Shown in pieces: positions 40,325 to 49,689 of a DNA stretch of 64,000 nt (the stretch's first letter is position 1; each line of letters starts with the position of its first letter). The stretch comes from Luteitalea sp. TBR-22 (lineage in GTDB: Bacteria; Acidobacteriota; Vicinamibacteria; Vicinamibacterales; Vicinamibacteraceae). The position numbers were made by a program, and so were the translations under genes. Below the pieces are notes generated by a model. That model was not told where the DNA came from and ran no database searches. It saw only the letters and a program-made list of their open reading frames with translations. The stretch is taken from NCBI RefSeq assembly GCF_016865485.1, contig NZ_AP024452.1, forward strand, positions 5,230,501 through 5,294,500, read 5' to 3'.

Positions 40325-42307
40325 GTGCCGGCACGCTCCACATCCCTCCTGTGGCTCGCCCTCTGCTGCGGTCTGGCGGTGGCCTTCTCGTGGCCACTGC
40401 CCCTGCATCTGGGCACCCATCTCACCGGTGCCCCCTCTGGCGACACGGGGGTCTACGTCTGGAACCTGTGGGTGTTCCGGCACGAGGTCCTGCAGCAACA
40501 CCTCCCGTTGCAGACGGGCACGGTGCTCTCGCTGGCGCCGCCTGTCGATCTCACGCTGCACAACTACACGCTGTTCATGGACGCGCTGGCCTTCCCGTTG
40601 ATCGGGACGCTGGGCCTGATCAGGACCTTCAATCTCGTCTACCTCGCGATGATGGCGCTGAGTGCCTGGGCGATGGCGCGCCTGGCCTACACACTCTGCG
40701 GTCGATCCTGGGAGGCGTGGCTGGCTGGCGTGGCGTTCGGGTTCTCGCCCGTCATGCTGGCCCGGAGCACGGGCCACTTCTCGCTGGTCGCCGCCGCGCC
40801 GCTGCCGCTGATGCTGCTCGTGCTCGTCAGGGGCGAGGGCAAGGGACGGCCGCGCGATGCCGTGGCTCTGGGGGCGCTGCTGGCCTGGGCGGCCTTCTGC
40901 GACATCTACTACGCGGTGTACGGCGCGCTGCTGGTGGGCGCCTACGTCCTGGCGGCGGCGATCACGATCTCGCGGGCGCCGTACGACAGCCGTCTCGCGT
41001 TCGCCCAGCGCGTGTCGAGGGGCCTGGTGCTCGTCGCCGCGACGTTCGTGCTGCTGGTGGCCGTGCACGGCGGGTTGGTCGAGATCGCCGGGCTGCGCAT
41101 CAGCATGCGTTCGCTCTACACACCCATGCTCGTGCTGACCGTGCTGGCCATCGTGGCGGCGCTGCTGCGTTGGCGACCGCGCATCGAATGGCGCTACCGG
41201 TTCGTGTCGCAGCACCCCTGGCTGGCGGCGCTGATGGTCGTGACGGCCGCCGTGCTGCTCTCGCCCGTCCTGGTGGCGTACGGCGGGCGGCTGTTGTCGG
41301 GCGAGTCCGCCAGCCCTGACATCTATTGGCGCAGCAGCCCACCTGGCGTGGACCTGCTCGCGTTCGTGATGCCGAACCCGAGTTCGGCGCTGTTCGGCGC
41401 GCCCTTCAAGGCCTGGATCGAGGCGCAGCGCGTCGACGGGTTCGCCGAGCTCACGGGGGCGATGCCCCTGGTGGCCCTCGGTTGCATCGCTCTGGCCGCC
41501 GCGCTCGGTTGGCGTCCGGAGCGACGACGATGGCTCGGCTTCACGGCCTTCTTCGCGCTGCTGTCGCTCGGGCCGTTCGTGCACGTCGGCGGCATCAACA
41601 CCTACATCCCCGGCCCGTGGGCGCTGCTCCGCTACGTGCCGATCGTGGGCCTGGCACGGTCGCCGTCACGCTTCGTGGTGCTGGTCTCGCTGTTGGTGGC
41701 GGTGCTCTTCGCGCTCGCGCTGACGGCGCTCACCACGCGGTGGCCGGCACGGCGCCGCCTGCTGCTCGGCGTGGTCACCGCGCTGCTGCTGTTCGAGTTG
41801 TCGCCGGTGCCGCGCACGCTGTATTCGGCGGCGATTCCCTCGGTGTTCACGACCATCGCGGCCGACCCGCAGACCGACATCCGCGTGCTCTCGCTGCCGT
41901 TCGGCCTCCGCGACGGCACCTCGTCGCTCGGCAACTTCAATCCCCTGACGCAGTACTACCAGACCGCGCACGGCAAGCGGCTGGTGGGCGGGTACCTGTC
42001 GCGCCTCACACCGCAGCAGAAGGAATGGCACCGGCGCTTCCCGGTGCTCGATGCCCTGTTCACGCTCAGCGCCGACCCCGCGGCGCGACTGACCGAGCAG
42101 CAGCGGTCGCTGGCGTACGCCGCGCGCGACCGTTTCCTCGGCGGGCTGCGCCTCGCCTACGTGGTGACCGAGGACGCGCAGACGACGCCGGCACTCCGCG
42201 CCTTCGCCGAGGACCTGTTGCGACTCGAGAAGGTGATGTCGGCAGACGGCTTCACGCTGTACGTGCCGAAGGCGCCGGCCGGCCCCGCCTCCACACCCGC
42301 ACGCTAG
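40325..42307 (+). CDS. Polytopic membrane protein, GT-C glycosyltransferase-like
   Basis: A 660-residue protein starting at GTG 40325 with about twelve membrane helices followed by a soluble C-terminal domain (about 505-655). After the first helix lies SGDTGVYVWNLWVF, an acidic motif in the first outer loop as in GT-C lipid-linked sugar transferases (catalytic Asp). The loop at about 345-385 (YWRSSPPGVDLLAFVMPNPSSALFG) and LLRYVPIVGLARSPSRFVVL are typical of uncharacterised YfhO/GT-C-like families. Donor and acceptor unknown. It is divergent from mrfA; a TTAAGA-17-TAGCAT promoter is possible around 40275-40303. Its stop codon touches that of the convergent next gene. Confidence 0.7.
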   Translation: MPARSTSLLWLALCCGLAVAFSWPLPLHLGTHLTGAPSGDTGVYVWNLWVFRHEVLQQHLPLQTGTVLSLAPPVDLTLHNYTLFMDALAFPLIGTLGLIRTFNLVYLAMMALSAWAMARLAYTLCGRSWEAWLAGVAFGFSPVMLARSTGHFSLVAAAPLPLMLLVLVRGEGKGRPRDAVALGALLAWAAFCDIYYAVYGALLVGAYVLAAAITISRAPYDSRLAFAQRVSRGLVLVAATFVLLVAVHGGLVEIAGLRISMRSLYTPMLVLTVLAIVAALLRWRPRIEWRYRFVSQHPWLAALMVVTAAVLLSPVLVAYGGRLLSGESASPDIYWRSSPPGVDLLAFVMPNPSSALFGAPFKAWIEAQRVDGFAELTGAMPLVALGCIALAAALGWRPERRRWLGFTAFFALLSLGPFVHVGGINTYIPGPWALLRYVPIVGLARSPSRFVVLVSLLVAVLFALALTALTTRWPARRRLLLGVVTALLLFELSPVPRTLYSAAIPSVFTTIAADPQTDIRVLSLPFGLRDGTSSLGNFNPLTQYYQTAHGKRLVGGYLSRLTPQQKEWHRRFPVLDALFTLSADPAARLTEQQRSLAYAARDRFLGGLRLAYVVTEDAQTTPALRAFAEDLLRLEKVMSADGFTLYVPKAPAGPASTPAR

Positions 42308-43666
42308 CTAGCGAGTCCGCTCCGGGGGCGGCCCGTCCGGGGCCGCCTCGACCCGGTGCCCACGCGCGACCCGCGCGGCGTACCCCGACAGGCCGATCAC
42401 GCCGACGATGTTCGGGAAGATCTGGAGCGCGTTCATCAGATCGCCCCACGCCCACACGACCTCGACGCGGCTCATCGCCCCGAACGGGATCAGCACGCAG
42501 TAGATCCACCGATACCAGTGCGCCACGGGTCGGTCGAGCAGGTACTCGAAGAACTGCTCGCCGTAGAAGGCCCACCCGATCAGCGTCGTGTACCCGAAGA
42601 GGAACGCGCACAGGGCGACCACGTATCCGCCGACACCTGGCATCGCCGCCTCGAAGGCCGACGCGACCGCCGCCGAACTCGTGAGCCCGGACTGCCACGC
42701 GCCCGTCAGCAGGATCGTCATGGCGCTGATCGTCGAGGTGACGAACGAGACGATGGCCACCTCCATCACCGCCTGCAACCCCTGCTGCTCCGGCCGCCGG
42801 CTGCGCGCGGTGCCGTAGGCGACCGACGCCGTTCCGTAGCCGGCCTCGTTGGCGTACATCCCGCGCGCCAGGCCGTACCGCATGGCGACGACGATGCCCA
42901 GCGCGCCACCGGCCGTCGCCTTGAGCGAGAAGGCCTCGCGGAAGACCAGCGCGAGCACGGCGGGGATGTTGCCGGCAAACATGACGATGACGATGAGGCC
43001 GCCGCCGAGGTACAGGCCGACCTTCAGGGGCGCGAGCTTCTCGGCGGCCTTGCCGATGCTGCCGATGCCGCCGACGATCACCAGCCACACGAGCAGGCCG
43101 ACGGCGACACCCGAGGCCCACGTCGGGATGGCGAGCTGGCTCTGGAGGACGACGGCGATCGAGTTGGGCTGCGTGAACGGCGTGGTGGTGATGGCGGCGA
43201 CGCCGGCGACCAGCGCGTAGGTGGACGCCAGCCACGGCTGCTTCAGTCCGTCGCGCAGCGCGTACATCGGCCCGGATCGGATGGTCGTGCCCGACGCCTC
43301 CCGCCAGGTCACGCCGAGCACCGCCTCGGTGAACTTGATCGTCGTCGCGACGAACCCGTAGGCCCAGATCCAGAACAGCGCCCCTGGCCCGCCCGAGACG
43401 ATCGCCGTGGCGACGCCGGCGATGTTGCCGGTGCCGATGGTGCCCGACAGCGCGGTCATGAACGCCTGGAACGGCGACAGGGCGCCCGCCGCGCCACTCT
43501 CGGCGCTTGACAGCATGGCCCTGAAGGCCTCCCCGACGCGGCGCACCTGCACGAACCGGTAGCGGATGGTGAGGAACAGGCCCGTGCCGAAGAGCAGCAG
43601 GAGCAGCCAGGGCACGAACAGCGCGTCGGCGGCGCGCTGGATCAGGTCCGCGAGGGTGGTGAGCAT
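42308..43666 (-). CDS. Alanine/glycine:cation symporter family protein
   Basis: A 452-residue inner-membrane transporter of the AGCS family (TC 2.A.25) that imports alanine or glycine with Na+ or H+. The family signature lies in FMTALSGTIGTGNIAGVATAI (split here: FMTALSGTIGTG, then NIAGVATAIV). About ten helices follow, with GLARGMYANEAGYGTA and VTSTISAMTILLTGA conserved. The start at 43666 (MLTTLADLIQRA) is preferred over a frame open to 43717 because it matches the usual short N-terminus. The stop codon lies directly against that of the convergent GT-C-like gene. Confidence 0.9.
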   Translation of the reverse strand: MLTTLADLIQRAADALFVPWLLLLLFGTGLFLTIRYRFVQVRRVGEAFRAMLSSAESGAAGALSPFQAFMTALSGTIGTGNIAGVATAIVSGGPGALFWIWAYGFVATTIKFTEAVLGVTWREASGTTIRSGPMYALRDGLKQPWLASTYALVAGVAAITTTPFTQPNSIAVVLQSQLAIPTWASGVAVGLLVWLVIVGGIGSIGKAAEKLAPLKVGLYLGGGLIVIVMFAGNIPAVLALVFREAFSLKATAGGALGIVVAMRYGLARGMYANEAGYGTASVAYGTARSRRPEQQGLQAVMEVAIVSFVTSTISAMTILLTGAWQSGLTSSAAVASAFEAAMPGVGGYVVALCAFLFGYTTLIGWAFYGEQFFEYLLDRPVAHWYRWIYCVLIPFGAMSRVEVVWAWGDLMNALQIFPNIVGVIGLSGYAARVARGHRVEAAPDGPPPERTR

Positions 43667-43784
43667 GACGGGGGTACAGCTTAATGCCGCGATGCCGAAT
43701 GCCGGCAATGCCGGCATGGCTCATGAGTCACCAACAGCGCAAGGGAGAAGGAGAAAGGCCAGGAGGCAACCCGCTTGGCTTACC

Positions 43785-43840
43785 GACTCCCGAGCCCCGA
43801 TTCCCGATTCCCGACTCCCGACTCCCGACTCCCGACTCCC
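43785..43840. repeat. Heptad repeat locus I: eight GACTCCC/GATTCCC units
   Basis: GACTCCC, GAGCCCC, GATTCCC twice, GACTCCC four times, in unbroken register, then GACC and the stop codon (CTA on this strand) of the short-chain dehydrogenase at 43845. Read on the minus strand this is GGGAGTC/GGGAATC beginning four bases after that gene's stop, so it has the same strand relation to the upstream gene as loci D and G. Confidence 0.95.
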
Positions 43841-43844
43841 GACC

Positions 43845-44624
43845 CTAGATGTTGCTCCGGCTCTGGCACCCGTCGACGGTGATGCAGGCGCCACTGATCC
43901 AGGAGGCGCGGCGCGAGGCGAGGAACGCGACCACGTCGCCCACTTCGTCGGCGCGACCGAAGCGCCCGAAGGGCAGGTCGGTCTCGATGAAGCGCGCGAT
44001 CCCCACGGGGTCGGCCTGCTGGCGTTGGTGCCACGAGCCGCCCTCGAAGAGGATGGAACCGGGTGCCACCGAGTTGACGCGGATGTTGGACGGCGCCAGC
44101 TGCTGGGCGAGCGCCTTGCCGAGGCTGATCTCGGCCGCCTTGACCGCGTTGTAGGTCATGCGGCCGCCCGACTCGCGTCCCCAGATCGAGGCGATGAGCA
44201 GGATCACCCCGCCGCCGCGCGCCTGCATGTGCGGCACCACGAGGCGGGACGCCCGGATGGCCGGGTAGAGCGTCTGGTCGAACGCCTGCTGCCACACCTC
44301 GTCCGGGGTGTCGAGCAGCCCGCCGCCCTTGCCCAGTCCGACGTTGTTGACCAGCACGTCGACGCCGCCGAAGCGGCCGGCGGTTGCCTCGACGAGGCGC
44401 TGCAGATCGTCGGCCTTCGACACGTCAGCCTGCACGGCCAGCACGTGCTCGTCGGTGCCGGCCACCGCCGCCAGTTCCCGCGCGGCTGCGTCGAGCGTGT
44501 CCCGGGTGCGCCCGCAGATCACGACGCGAGCGCCCTCGGCGGCCAGCGCGCGTGCCGAGGCGAGGCCGAGTCCCTTGCTGCCGCCGGTGACGATGGCCAC
44601 CTGGCCGGCCAGTCCGAGATCCAT
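43845..44624 (-). CDS. Short-chain dehydrogenase/reductase
   Basis: A 259-residue classical SDR. The NAD(P)-binding motif TGGSKGLG (about 13-20), NNVG (93-96) and the catalytic Ser146, Tyr158 and Lys162 (YNAVK) are in place. An Arg after the second strand (ICGRTRD) favours NADP. It resembles FabG-like 3-oxoacyl reductases and glucose dehydrogenases; the true substrate is unknown. The ATG overlaps the stop of the DUF547 gene (ATGA), so translation is coupled, and the two follow an alpha/beta hydrolase gene on the same strand. Confidence 0.9.
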   Translation of the reverse strand: MDLGLAGQVAIVTGGSKGLGLASARALAAEGARVVICGRTRDTLDAAARELAAVAGTDEHVLAVQADVSKADDLQRLVEATAGRFGGVDVLVNNVGLGKGGGLLDTPDEVWQQAFDQTLYPAIRASRLVVPHMQARGGGVILLIASIWGRESGGRMTYNAVKAAEISLGKALAQQLAPSNIRVNSVAPGSILFEGGSWHQRQQADPVGIARFIETDLPFGRFGRADEVGDVVAFLASRRASWISGACITVDGCQSRSNI

Positions 44625-45502
44625 CAGCGGGGTCCCCCGTCGGTGAGGTCGTTGAGCCGCCAGTCATACGACGAGTAGGCGAGCGTGAACGTGTTACGGG
44701 TGAGGCCGCGACGCTCGGTGGGCAGCACGTGCGGCACCACCATCTGGAGCACCGCCAGTTCGAGCGGGCTGCGGCGGGAGAAGGTCGCCGCGTCGCCCGT
44801 CCAGGCCCTGGTGAACTCGGCCTGTCGCCAGCCGAAGATCGGCGAGATCTCGATGCGGTCGGAGCCCGGATCGTAGCGGAAGCATTCGTTGCGCTGGACG
44901 CACTCGGCGGCCACGGCGCCGAGCTGGTCCTCGAGGCGCCGCGCGGTGAACGCCTCGCTGCGCAGGCGCCCGCCCCCGAGCGAGCCGCGCCCGAGCGCGA
45001 AGTACATCCGCGGGTCGTCGAAGGTCGGCAGGACCTGCTTCTCGATGTCCTCGAGCGACAGCAGGCGCCCACCGACGCGATGCCGCCTGGCCGTGAAGGC
45101 GCCAGGCACGTGCATGATGCTGTCGGGCGGGTACTGGGCGGCGCTGCCCTTGATCGGATACGCGTTGACGACCGTGCGCAGCACGAGCGCGTTGTAGGCG
45201 TTCAGCCAGAAGGCGGCGCGCTCGGCCTTCGACCAGCCCTCGAAGGCGGCCTGCGGCACGTCGAGATTGCTCACGTACCCGTCGAGGCGGCCACGCTCGG
45301 CGCGCAGCGCCCGGTAGTAGACCAGGCCCTCGCGCACGTAGGTGTCGAGGATCACGTCCAGGGAGGCATGCATGCCCACGTCCGGAGGCGTCACGGTCTG
45401 GGCCGCCGCCGGCGCCCACGCCCGAGGGAGCAGGGTCCCTGCGAGCGCGATCGCGACGACGGCGAGGTGGAACAGGCGAGGGCGGGAAGAAGTGCTGGGC
45501 AT
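44624..45502 (-). CDS. Secreted DUF547 protein
   Basis: A 292-residue protein starting at ATG 45502, which gives a signal peptide (LFHLAVVAIALAGTLLPRAWA). The DUF547 region (about 65-270) includes VYYRALRAERGRLDGYV, the family hallmark AFWLNAYNALVLRTVV, FTARRHRVGGRLLSLEDIEK and RMYFALGRGS. DUF547 proteins are widespread periplasmic proteins without proven biochemical role. Coupled by a 1-nt ATGA overlap to the downstream dehydrogenase, and 123 bp downstream of the hydrolase gene. Confidence 0.85.
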   Translation of the reverse strand: MPSTSSRPRLFHLAVVAIALAGTLLPRAWAPAAAQTVTPPDVGMHASLDVILDTYVREGLVYYRALRAERGRLDGYVSNLDVPQAAFEGWSKAERAAFWLNAYNALVLRTVVNAYPIKGSAAQYPPDSIMHVPGAFTARRHRVGGRLLSLEDIEKQVLPTFDDPRMYFALGRGSLGGGRLRSEAFTARRLEDQLGAVAAECVQRNECFRYDPGSDRIEISPIFGWRQAEFTRAWTGDAATFSRRSPLELAVLQMVVPHVLPTERRGLTRNTFTLAYSSYDWRLNDLTDGGPR

Positions 45503-45625
45503 CGATTGACAGTCGGTCTTCGGCGTTCGGCGCGCAGGCGGTGGCTCCACCGCGCCTGCCCACCGAGACGCGTCACGCATCACGCGTGGAGCGTTCGGGC
45601 GGTCCACGCCTCGAGTCTCGGTCTC

Positions 45626-46441
45626 CTATAGCGTACTCGCCCCTCGTCGGAGTGTCGCCAGCCAACGCTGGAGCGCCCCATTGAACGCCGCCGGGTGCTC
45701 CACGTTGCTCAGGTGCCCGGCGCGCGGGATCTCCACCAGCGTGGCGCCGGCGATGCCGTCGGCGATGACCCGCGCCACCGCGGGCGGCGTGAGCACGTCC
45801 TCGGCGCCGACGAGCACGAGCGTCGGCACGGCGATCGTCGCGAGCGTCGGCCGGCTGTCGGGTCGCGTGCGCAGCGCTTCCAGCGCATCGGCCACGGCGC
45901 TGCCCGGCGTCTCGGTGGCCCAGCGGCGTACCTCGTGCGCGAGGTGAGGCTCGTCGGTCTGCGTGGTGGCGCCGAGCAGGCCGGGCAGCATCGCGTCGAT
46001 GACGGCGCCGGTGCCCGACGTCCGGGCCAGCCCCTGCATCGCCACTCGCCTGGCACGCGCCTCGTCGCTGTCGGCGTCGGCCCTGGTGTCGGCCAGCACG
46101 AGGCCGCGAATGGCCGCAGGGTGCCGGCGCCAGCACTCGAAGGCGACGTATCCACCCATCGAGAGGCCGGCGAGGACCACCGGCCCCGCGTCGAGCGAGG
46201 CGATCAGCGCGAGCACGTCGGCGGCGTGATCGCCCACCGAGCGCGCCGGCGCGCCCGTGGAGGCGCGAAAGCCGCGCAGGTCGGGCGCCACGCCTCGCCA
46301 GCCGGCGGGCAACGCGTCGAGTTGCGGGGCCCACATCTGCGCGTGCAGGGGAAAGGCGTGCAGGAAGACGATCGGCGAGCCTTCCCCGACCTCGGTGACC
46401 GAGAGCATGGTGTCGCCGACGCGCACGTCCCGCAGGGCCAT
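45626..46441 (-). CDS. Alpha/beta hydrolase
   Basis: A 271-residue serine hydrolase. Oxyanion region VFLHAFPLHAQMW, nucleophile Ser94 in GLSMGG, acid in LVGAEDVLTPP and the catalytic His in PRAGHLSNVEHP. The arrangement and length match 3-oxoadipate enol-lactonase (PcaD)-like esterases; with no other beta-ketoadipate genes nearby, a general ester or lactone hydrolase is all that can be said. It heads the cluster hydrolase, DUF547, dehydrogenase on the minus strand and is divergent from the membrane protein at 46490. Confidence 0.88.
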   Translation of the reverse strand: MALRDVRVGDTMLSVTEVGEGSPIVFLHAFPLHAQMWAPQLDALPAGWRGVAPDLRGFRASTGAPARSVGDHAADVLALIASLDAGPVVLAGLSMGGYVAFECWRRHPAAIRGLVLADTRADADSDEARARRVAMQGLARTSGTGAVIDAMLPGLLGATTQTDEPHLAHEVRRWATETPGSAVADALEALRTRPDSRPTLATIAVPTLVLVGAEDVLTPPAVARVIADGIAGATLVEIPRAGHLSNVEHPAAFNGALQRWLATLRRGASTL

Positions 46442-46489
46442 GTCGCCATTATCGGAGGATTCGGGATGCCGCCGTCAGCAGCCTGTATC

Positions 46490-48292
46490 ATGGCGTCCGT
46501 GAGCCGGCACGTGTGGGCGCTCTGCCTCGTGGCCTGGCTCGGAGCGGCGCTGTGGCAGGCCAATCCGGTTCGCGTGGGGGATGGTCACGAGCACGTGGCC
46601 GTCGCGCTCAACCTCTCGCGGGGGCACGCGCCGTCGTTCGCGCCTGACCAACTGGCCTCCCTCGAGCGCGAGCTCCGGGCACTCGGTCCTTCGTTCGCCA
46701 ATGCCTCCCTGGTCCATCCCGACCTCGTCGGCCGGGACGGACGTCAGGACGTGCCCCATTTCTGGCTGTACCCGCTGCTGGCGACACCAGGCGTCTGGAC
46801 GGCGCGGACCGTTGGGGTGTCGCCGTTGTGGGGTTTCGTCGGCCTGCACGTCGTGCTGCTGCTCGCGCTCGGATGGCTGATCCTGTCGCGACCAGCGCCG
46901 GTGTGGACGTCGCTGCTCCTGCTCAGCCCGATCGTCTGGTGGATCGACAAGCCGTCGACCGACCTGCTGCTGGTCACCTGCCTCGCGGGCGCGCTGCTGC
47001 TGTGGCCGACGCGTCCGGGCGTGGCCATGGTGCTGCTCGGCGCCGGCGCCAGCCAGAACCCCGGCCTGATCCTGGTGGCCGCCCTGTTCGCGGCCTGGGG
47101 CTCCATCGAGCGACCGGCGCGGTTGATGTGCCGCCGCTGGCAGTCGGGGGTGCTGACCGCCGCCGCCCTGATTCTCATGCCGGCGGGCTACTACCTGTGG
47201 CGACTCGGACTGCCGTCGCCACTCACCGCATCGACGGCGACCCGCTGGCCGGGCATCTTCGACGCACTCTTCCCGATCACCGACGTGACGATGGGGTTGA
47301 TGGTGCGCTATCCACCGTACGTGCTGGCCGTGGCGGTGGCCGCGGGGTGGCTGGCGCGGCGAGAACTGTCGCGCCTGCGTGATCCCTTCATCGCCACGAC
47401 GGTGCTGGCCGCGCTGGCCCTGCTGTGGGCGGTCGGACAGCCGGTGAGCCAGAACCACGGCGGCAGCCCCGACCTCAGCCGCTACGCCCTGTGGCTGATG
47501 CCGCTGGCGCTGCCGCTCCTGCAACAGGCAGGCACGAGCACGCATCCCCTGCCGGCCCGCCTCGGCCTCGGGCTGGCCGTGCTGTCGGCGGCCTGGACGC
47601 TGGTCGCCTTCCCGCTCTCACGGCCAGAGGGACACCTGCAGCCGACCCGGCTCGCCGACTGGCTGTGGCGGCAACACCCGATGTGGAGCGACCCCCGCCC
47701 GGAGGTGTTCGCCGAACGGCTGTCGCACGCCGAGCCCGCCGTGGTGCCGACAGGCACGGTCGACTGCGCCAAGGTGCTCCTCTACGAGGGCGCGTGGCCG
47801 GTGCACTGCCTGCCGCAGGACACGCCACCCGACGCCTGCCTCGATCCGCAACGCTTCTGTTACGCGAATCGCACCGCCACCGGGGCGGGCTACCTCTTCA
47901 TGGTGGAGCCCCTGCGTCCGGGGTTCCCCGTGACGCCTGCCGAGAAGACGTGGACGCGCGAGACGCCCGCCGTGGCGACCATGCGGCAGTTGGTGAAGGG
48001 CCTGGCCATTGGTGAGCCGGCCGGGGCGCTGGTCTCGCTGCGCGGCCTCTGGAACGCCTCGTGGATCCAGGAATGGAGCGGACGCGACCGATCGGTGTTC
48101 TACGTGCGGAACACCCGTCCGGACGCACGCATCGGCGTCCGCGTCAGGCAGCGGGCACTGGCCCGGGTCATCGACCTCAATCGCGCCGTCGAGGTCGCCA
48201 CGTACCCGATCGAGGCCAACACGATCAACCCCGAGTCGATCCCCCTGCCAGACGCCACGCCCGATCTCGCCATCACGTTCGAGCCGAGGTAG
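46490..48292 (+). CDS. GT-C-like membrane protein, paralogue 1
   Basis: A 600-residue protein from ATG 46490 (GTG 46499 possible) with about nine membrane helices in the first 370 residues and a soluble C-terminal domain. It is clearly paralogous to the protein at 61500-63269: both have VGDGHEHV/VGDASEYV after helix 1, LAWWIDKP/VWWIDKP with a following S/T-D-L, ASQNPGL/AAQNPAL, QNHGGSPDLSRY/HNTGGHPDFSRY, and a late block with VPTGTVDCAKVLLYEGAWPV and CLDPQRFCYANR. The acidic first-loop motif suggests GT-C sugar transfer. The conserved cysteines in the extracytoplasmic domain may pair. Function unknown. Confidence 0.72.
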   Translation: MASVSRHVWALCLVAWLGAALWQANPVRVGDGHEHVAVALNLSRGHAPSFAPDQLASLERELRALGPSFANASLVHPDLVGRDGRQDVPHFWLYPLLATPGVWTARTVGVSPLWGFVGLHVVLLLALGWLILSRPAPVWTSLLLLSPIVWWIDKPSTDLLLVTCLAGALLLWPTRPGVAMVLLGAGASQNPGLILVAALFAAWGSIERPARLMCRRWQSGVLTAAALILMPAGYYLWRLGLPSPLTASTATRWPGIFDALFPITDVTMGLMVRYPPYVLAVAVAAGWLARRELSRLRDPFIATTVLAALALLWAVGQPVSQNHGGSPDLSRYALWLMPLALPLLQQAGTSTHPLPARLGLGLAVLSAAWTLVAFPLSRPEGHLQPTRLADWLWRQHPMWSDPRPEVFAERLSHAEPAVVPTGTVDCAKVLLYEGAWPVHCLPQDTPPDACLDPQRFCYANRTATGAGYLFMVEPLRPGFPVTPAEKTWTRETPAVATMRQLVKGLAIGEPAGALVSLRGLWNASWIQEWSGRDRSVFYVRNTRPDARIGVRVRQRALARVIDLNRAVEVATYPIEANTINPESIPLPDATPDLAITFEPR

Positions 48293-48336
48293 GGCGGGGC
48301 GCCACGCCCTGCCTCGTCACGCCGTCCGAGCCACGC

Positions 48337-49569
48337 TTACTGACTTCCCGCCGGCGGATACGGAGCGCCCGCGGCAATCCAGCGACGCAGCGTGTCGATC
48401 TGCTTCTCGCTGAGCGGATCCTTGTCGAGCGGCATCTGGTCCTCGCCGTCGAGCCCGAGCACGCGTCGCATGATGAGGCTGTTCTCCGGATCGCCCGGCT
48501 TGAGCAGCGCGCCGCTCTTGCCGCCCTTCTGCAGCGCCTCGACCGAGTCCATCCGCAGTCGCGCCTTGACCTTGTCGGGGCCGTGGCACTCCACGCAGGT
48601 TCGCTTGATGATGGGCATGACCTCACGCGTGAAGTCCGGCGTATCGGCCTGCGTCGTCGAGGCGTCGGTCGACTCGGCAGCCGCGGCACTCGGCACCGGA
48701 ACTCCGGCAGGCCCGGCGACTGGCGATGCAGGCGCCGGCGCGGGGGCGGGAGGCGCCGCAGCTGTCGGGGCCACGGGCGCGGCGGCGTGGGCAGGAGCGA
48801 TGGCTGCCGCGGCGGCCACAGGTGGGGCGGTCGGCGTCGCCGCGGGCGCGCTGACCGGCGCCGGGACCTCGGCGCTCACGGGTGCCGCCTTCTGGTTCCA
48901 CGGCAGCACCCCGGTGAGGTAGTCCTCCCCGTACACCAACCCGCCGCCCATGTGCCCGGTGGCGCCGACCACTGCGCTGGTCGCCAGCACCAGGCCCACG
49001 TACGCGACCACGTGGCGCGCCCCTGCCGCACGCCGGACCATCTGCCCGGCGCCCAACGCGGCCGCAGCCGCGAACGTCGAAATCCAGCCCATCACCTGAT
49101 GCCTCCCAAGCGCCACGGCCGCTTCGCCGGTCACCGTCTGGTGCCCTGCATTCAACGTGCCGAGCAGGACGGACGCCACCGCCCCCGCGACGCCGAACGC
49201 CAGACAGTATGTCCCAGCCTCCGACGGCAGCGGGCGACGCCTCAGCACGTGCAGCCCCTCGATCACTGCCGCCACGGTGAGCAACGCAATCGGGAAGTGC
49301 ACGACGATGGGGTGCAGGCGGCCCAGGAGGAGCCACCCCCACCACGCGCGCGGCCGCGGCGCCGGCACAGCGGGGTCGGCCTGCCTGCTCGGCCTGGCCA
49401 CTGGCATGGTGCGCACCTGATGCGTGGAGACGAGTGTCCGGGCGAGCGAGGTACTCCGGCTGGGCTCGGCCGGCAATGCGCTGGCAGACAGGGGACTGGC
49501 GGACACGAGCAGGCCTGCCAGCATCAGCGATGGCAGGACGACGCGTGCGCCGAGGGCGCGAACGTCCAT
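48337..49569 (-). CDS. DUF2231 membrane protein fused to a planctomycete-type cytochrome c domain
   Basis: A 410-residue protein from ATG 49569. A signal-like N-terminus is followed by a DUF2231 domain (about 85-225) with four helices and LHPIVVHFPIALL, then an Ala/Pro-rich linker (about 235-310) and a C-terminal PSCyt1-like domain with the heme-binding CVECH (in IIKRTCVECHGPDK) and PGDPENSLIMRRVLG. It probably forms a membrane-tethered c-type cytochrome in the periplasm. The neighbouring divergent gene encodes heme A synthase, so a role near the respiratory chain is plausible but unproven. Confidence 0.85.
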   Translation of the reverse strand: MDVRALGARVVLPSLMLAGLLVSASPLSASALPAEPSRSTSLARTLVSTHQVRTMPVARPSRQADPAVPAPRPRAWWGWLLLGRLHPIVVHFPIALLTVAAVIEGLHVLRRRPLPSEAGTYCLAFGVAGAVASVLLGTLNAGHQTVTGEAAVALGRHQVMGWISTFAAAAALGAGQMVRRAAGARHVVAYVGLVLATSAVVGATGHMGGGLVYGEDYLTGVLPWNQKAAPVSAEVPAPVSAPAATPTAPPVAAAAAIAPAHAAAPVAPTAAAPPAPAPAPASPVAGPAGVPVPSAAAAESTDASTTQADTPDFTREVMPIIKRTCVECHGPDKVKARLRMDSVEALQKGGKSGALLKPGDPENSLIMRRVLGLDGEDQMPLDKDPLSEKQIDTLRRWIAAGAPYPPAGSQ

Positions 49570-49689
49570 GGGACCTCTAGTCGACGGCGGCGGGGCAGCC
49601 AGCGTTACCCAGTCTAGTGGTGCCCCTTCAGACGGGCAACCGGCGGAGATGGTCGGGCCGGCCCCGTCCGCGATTGATAGGATCCGATC

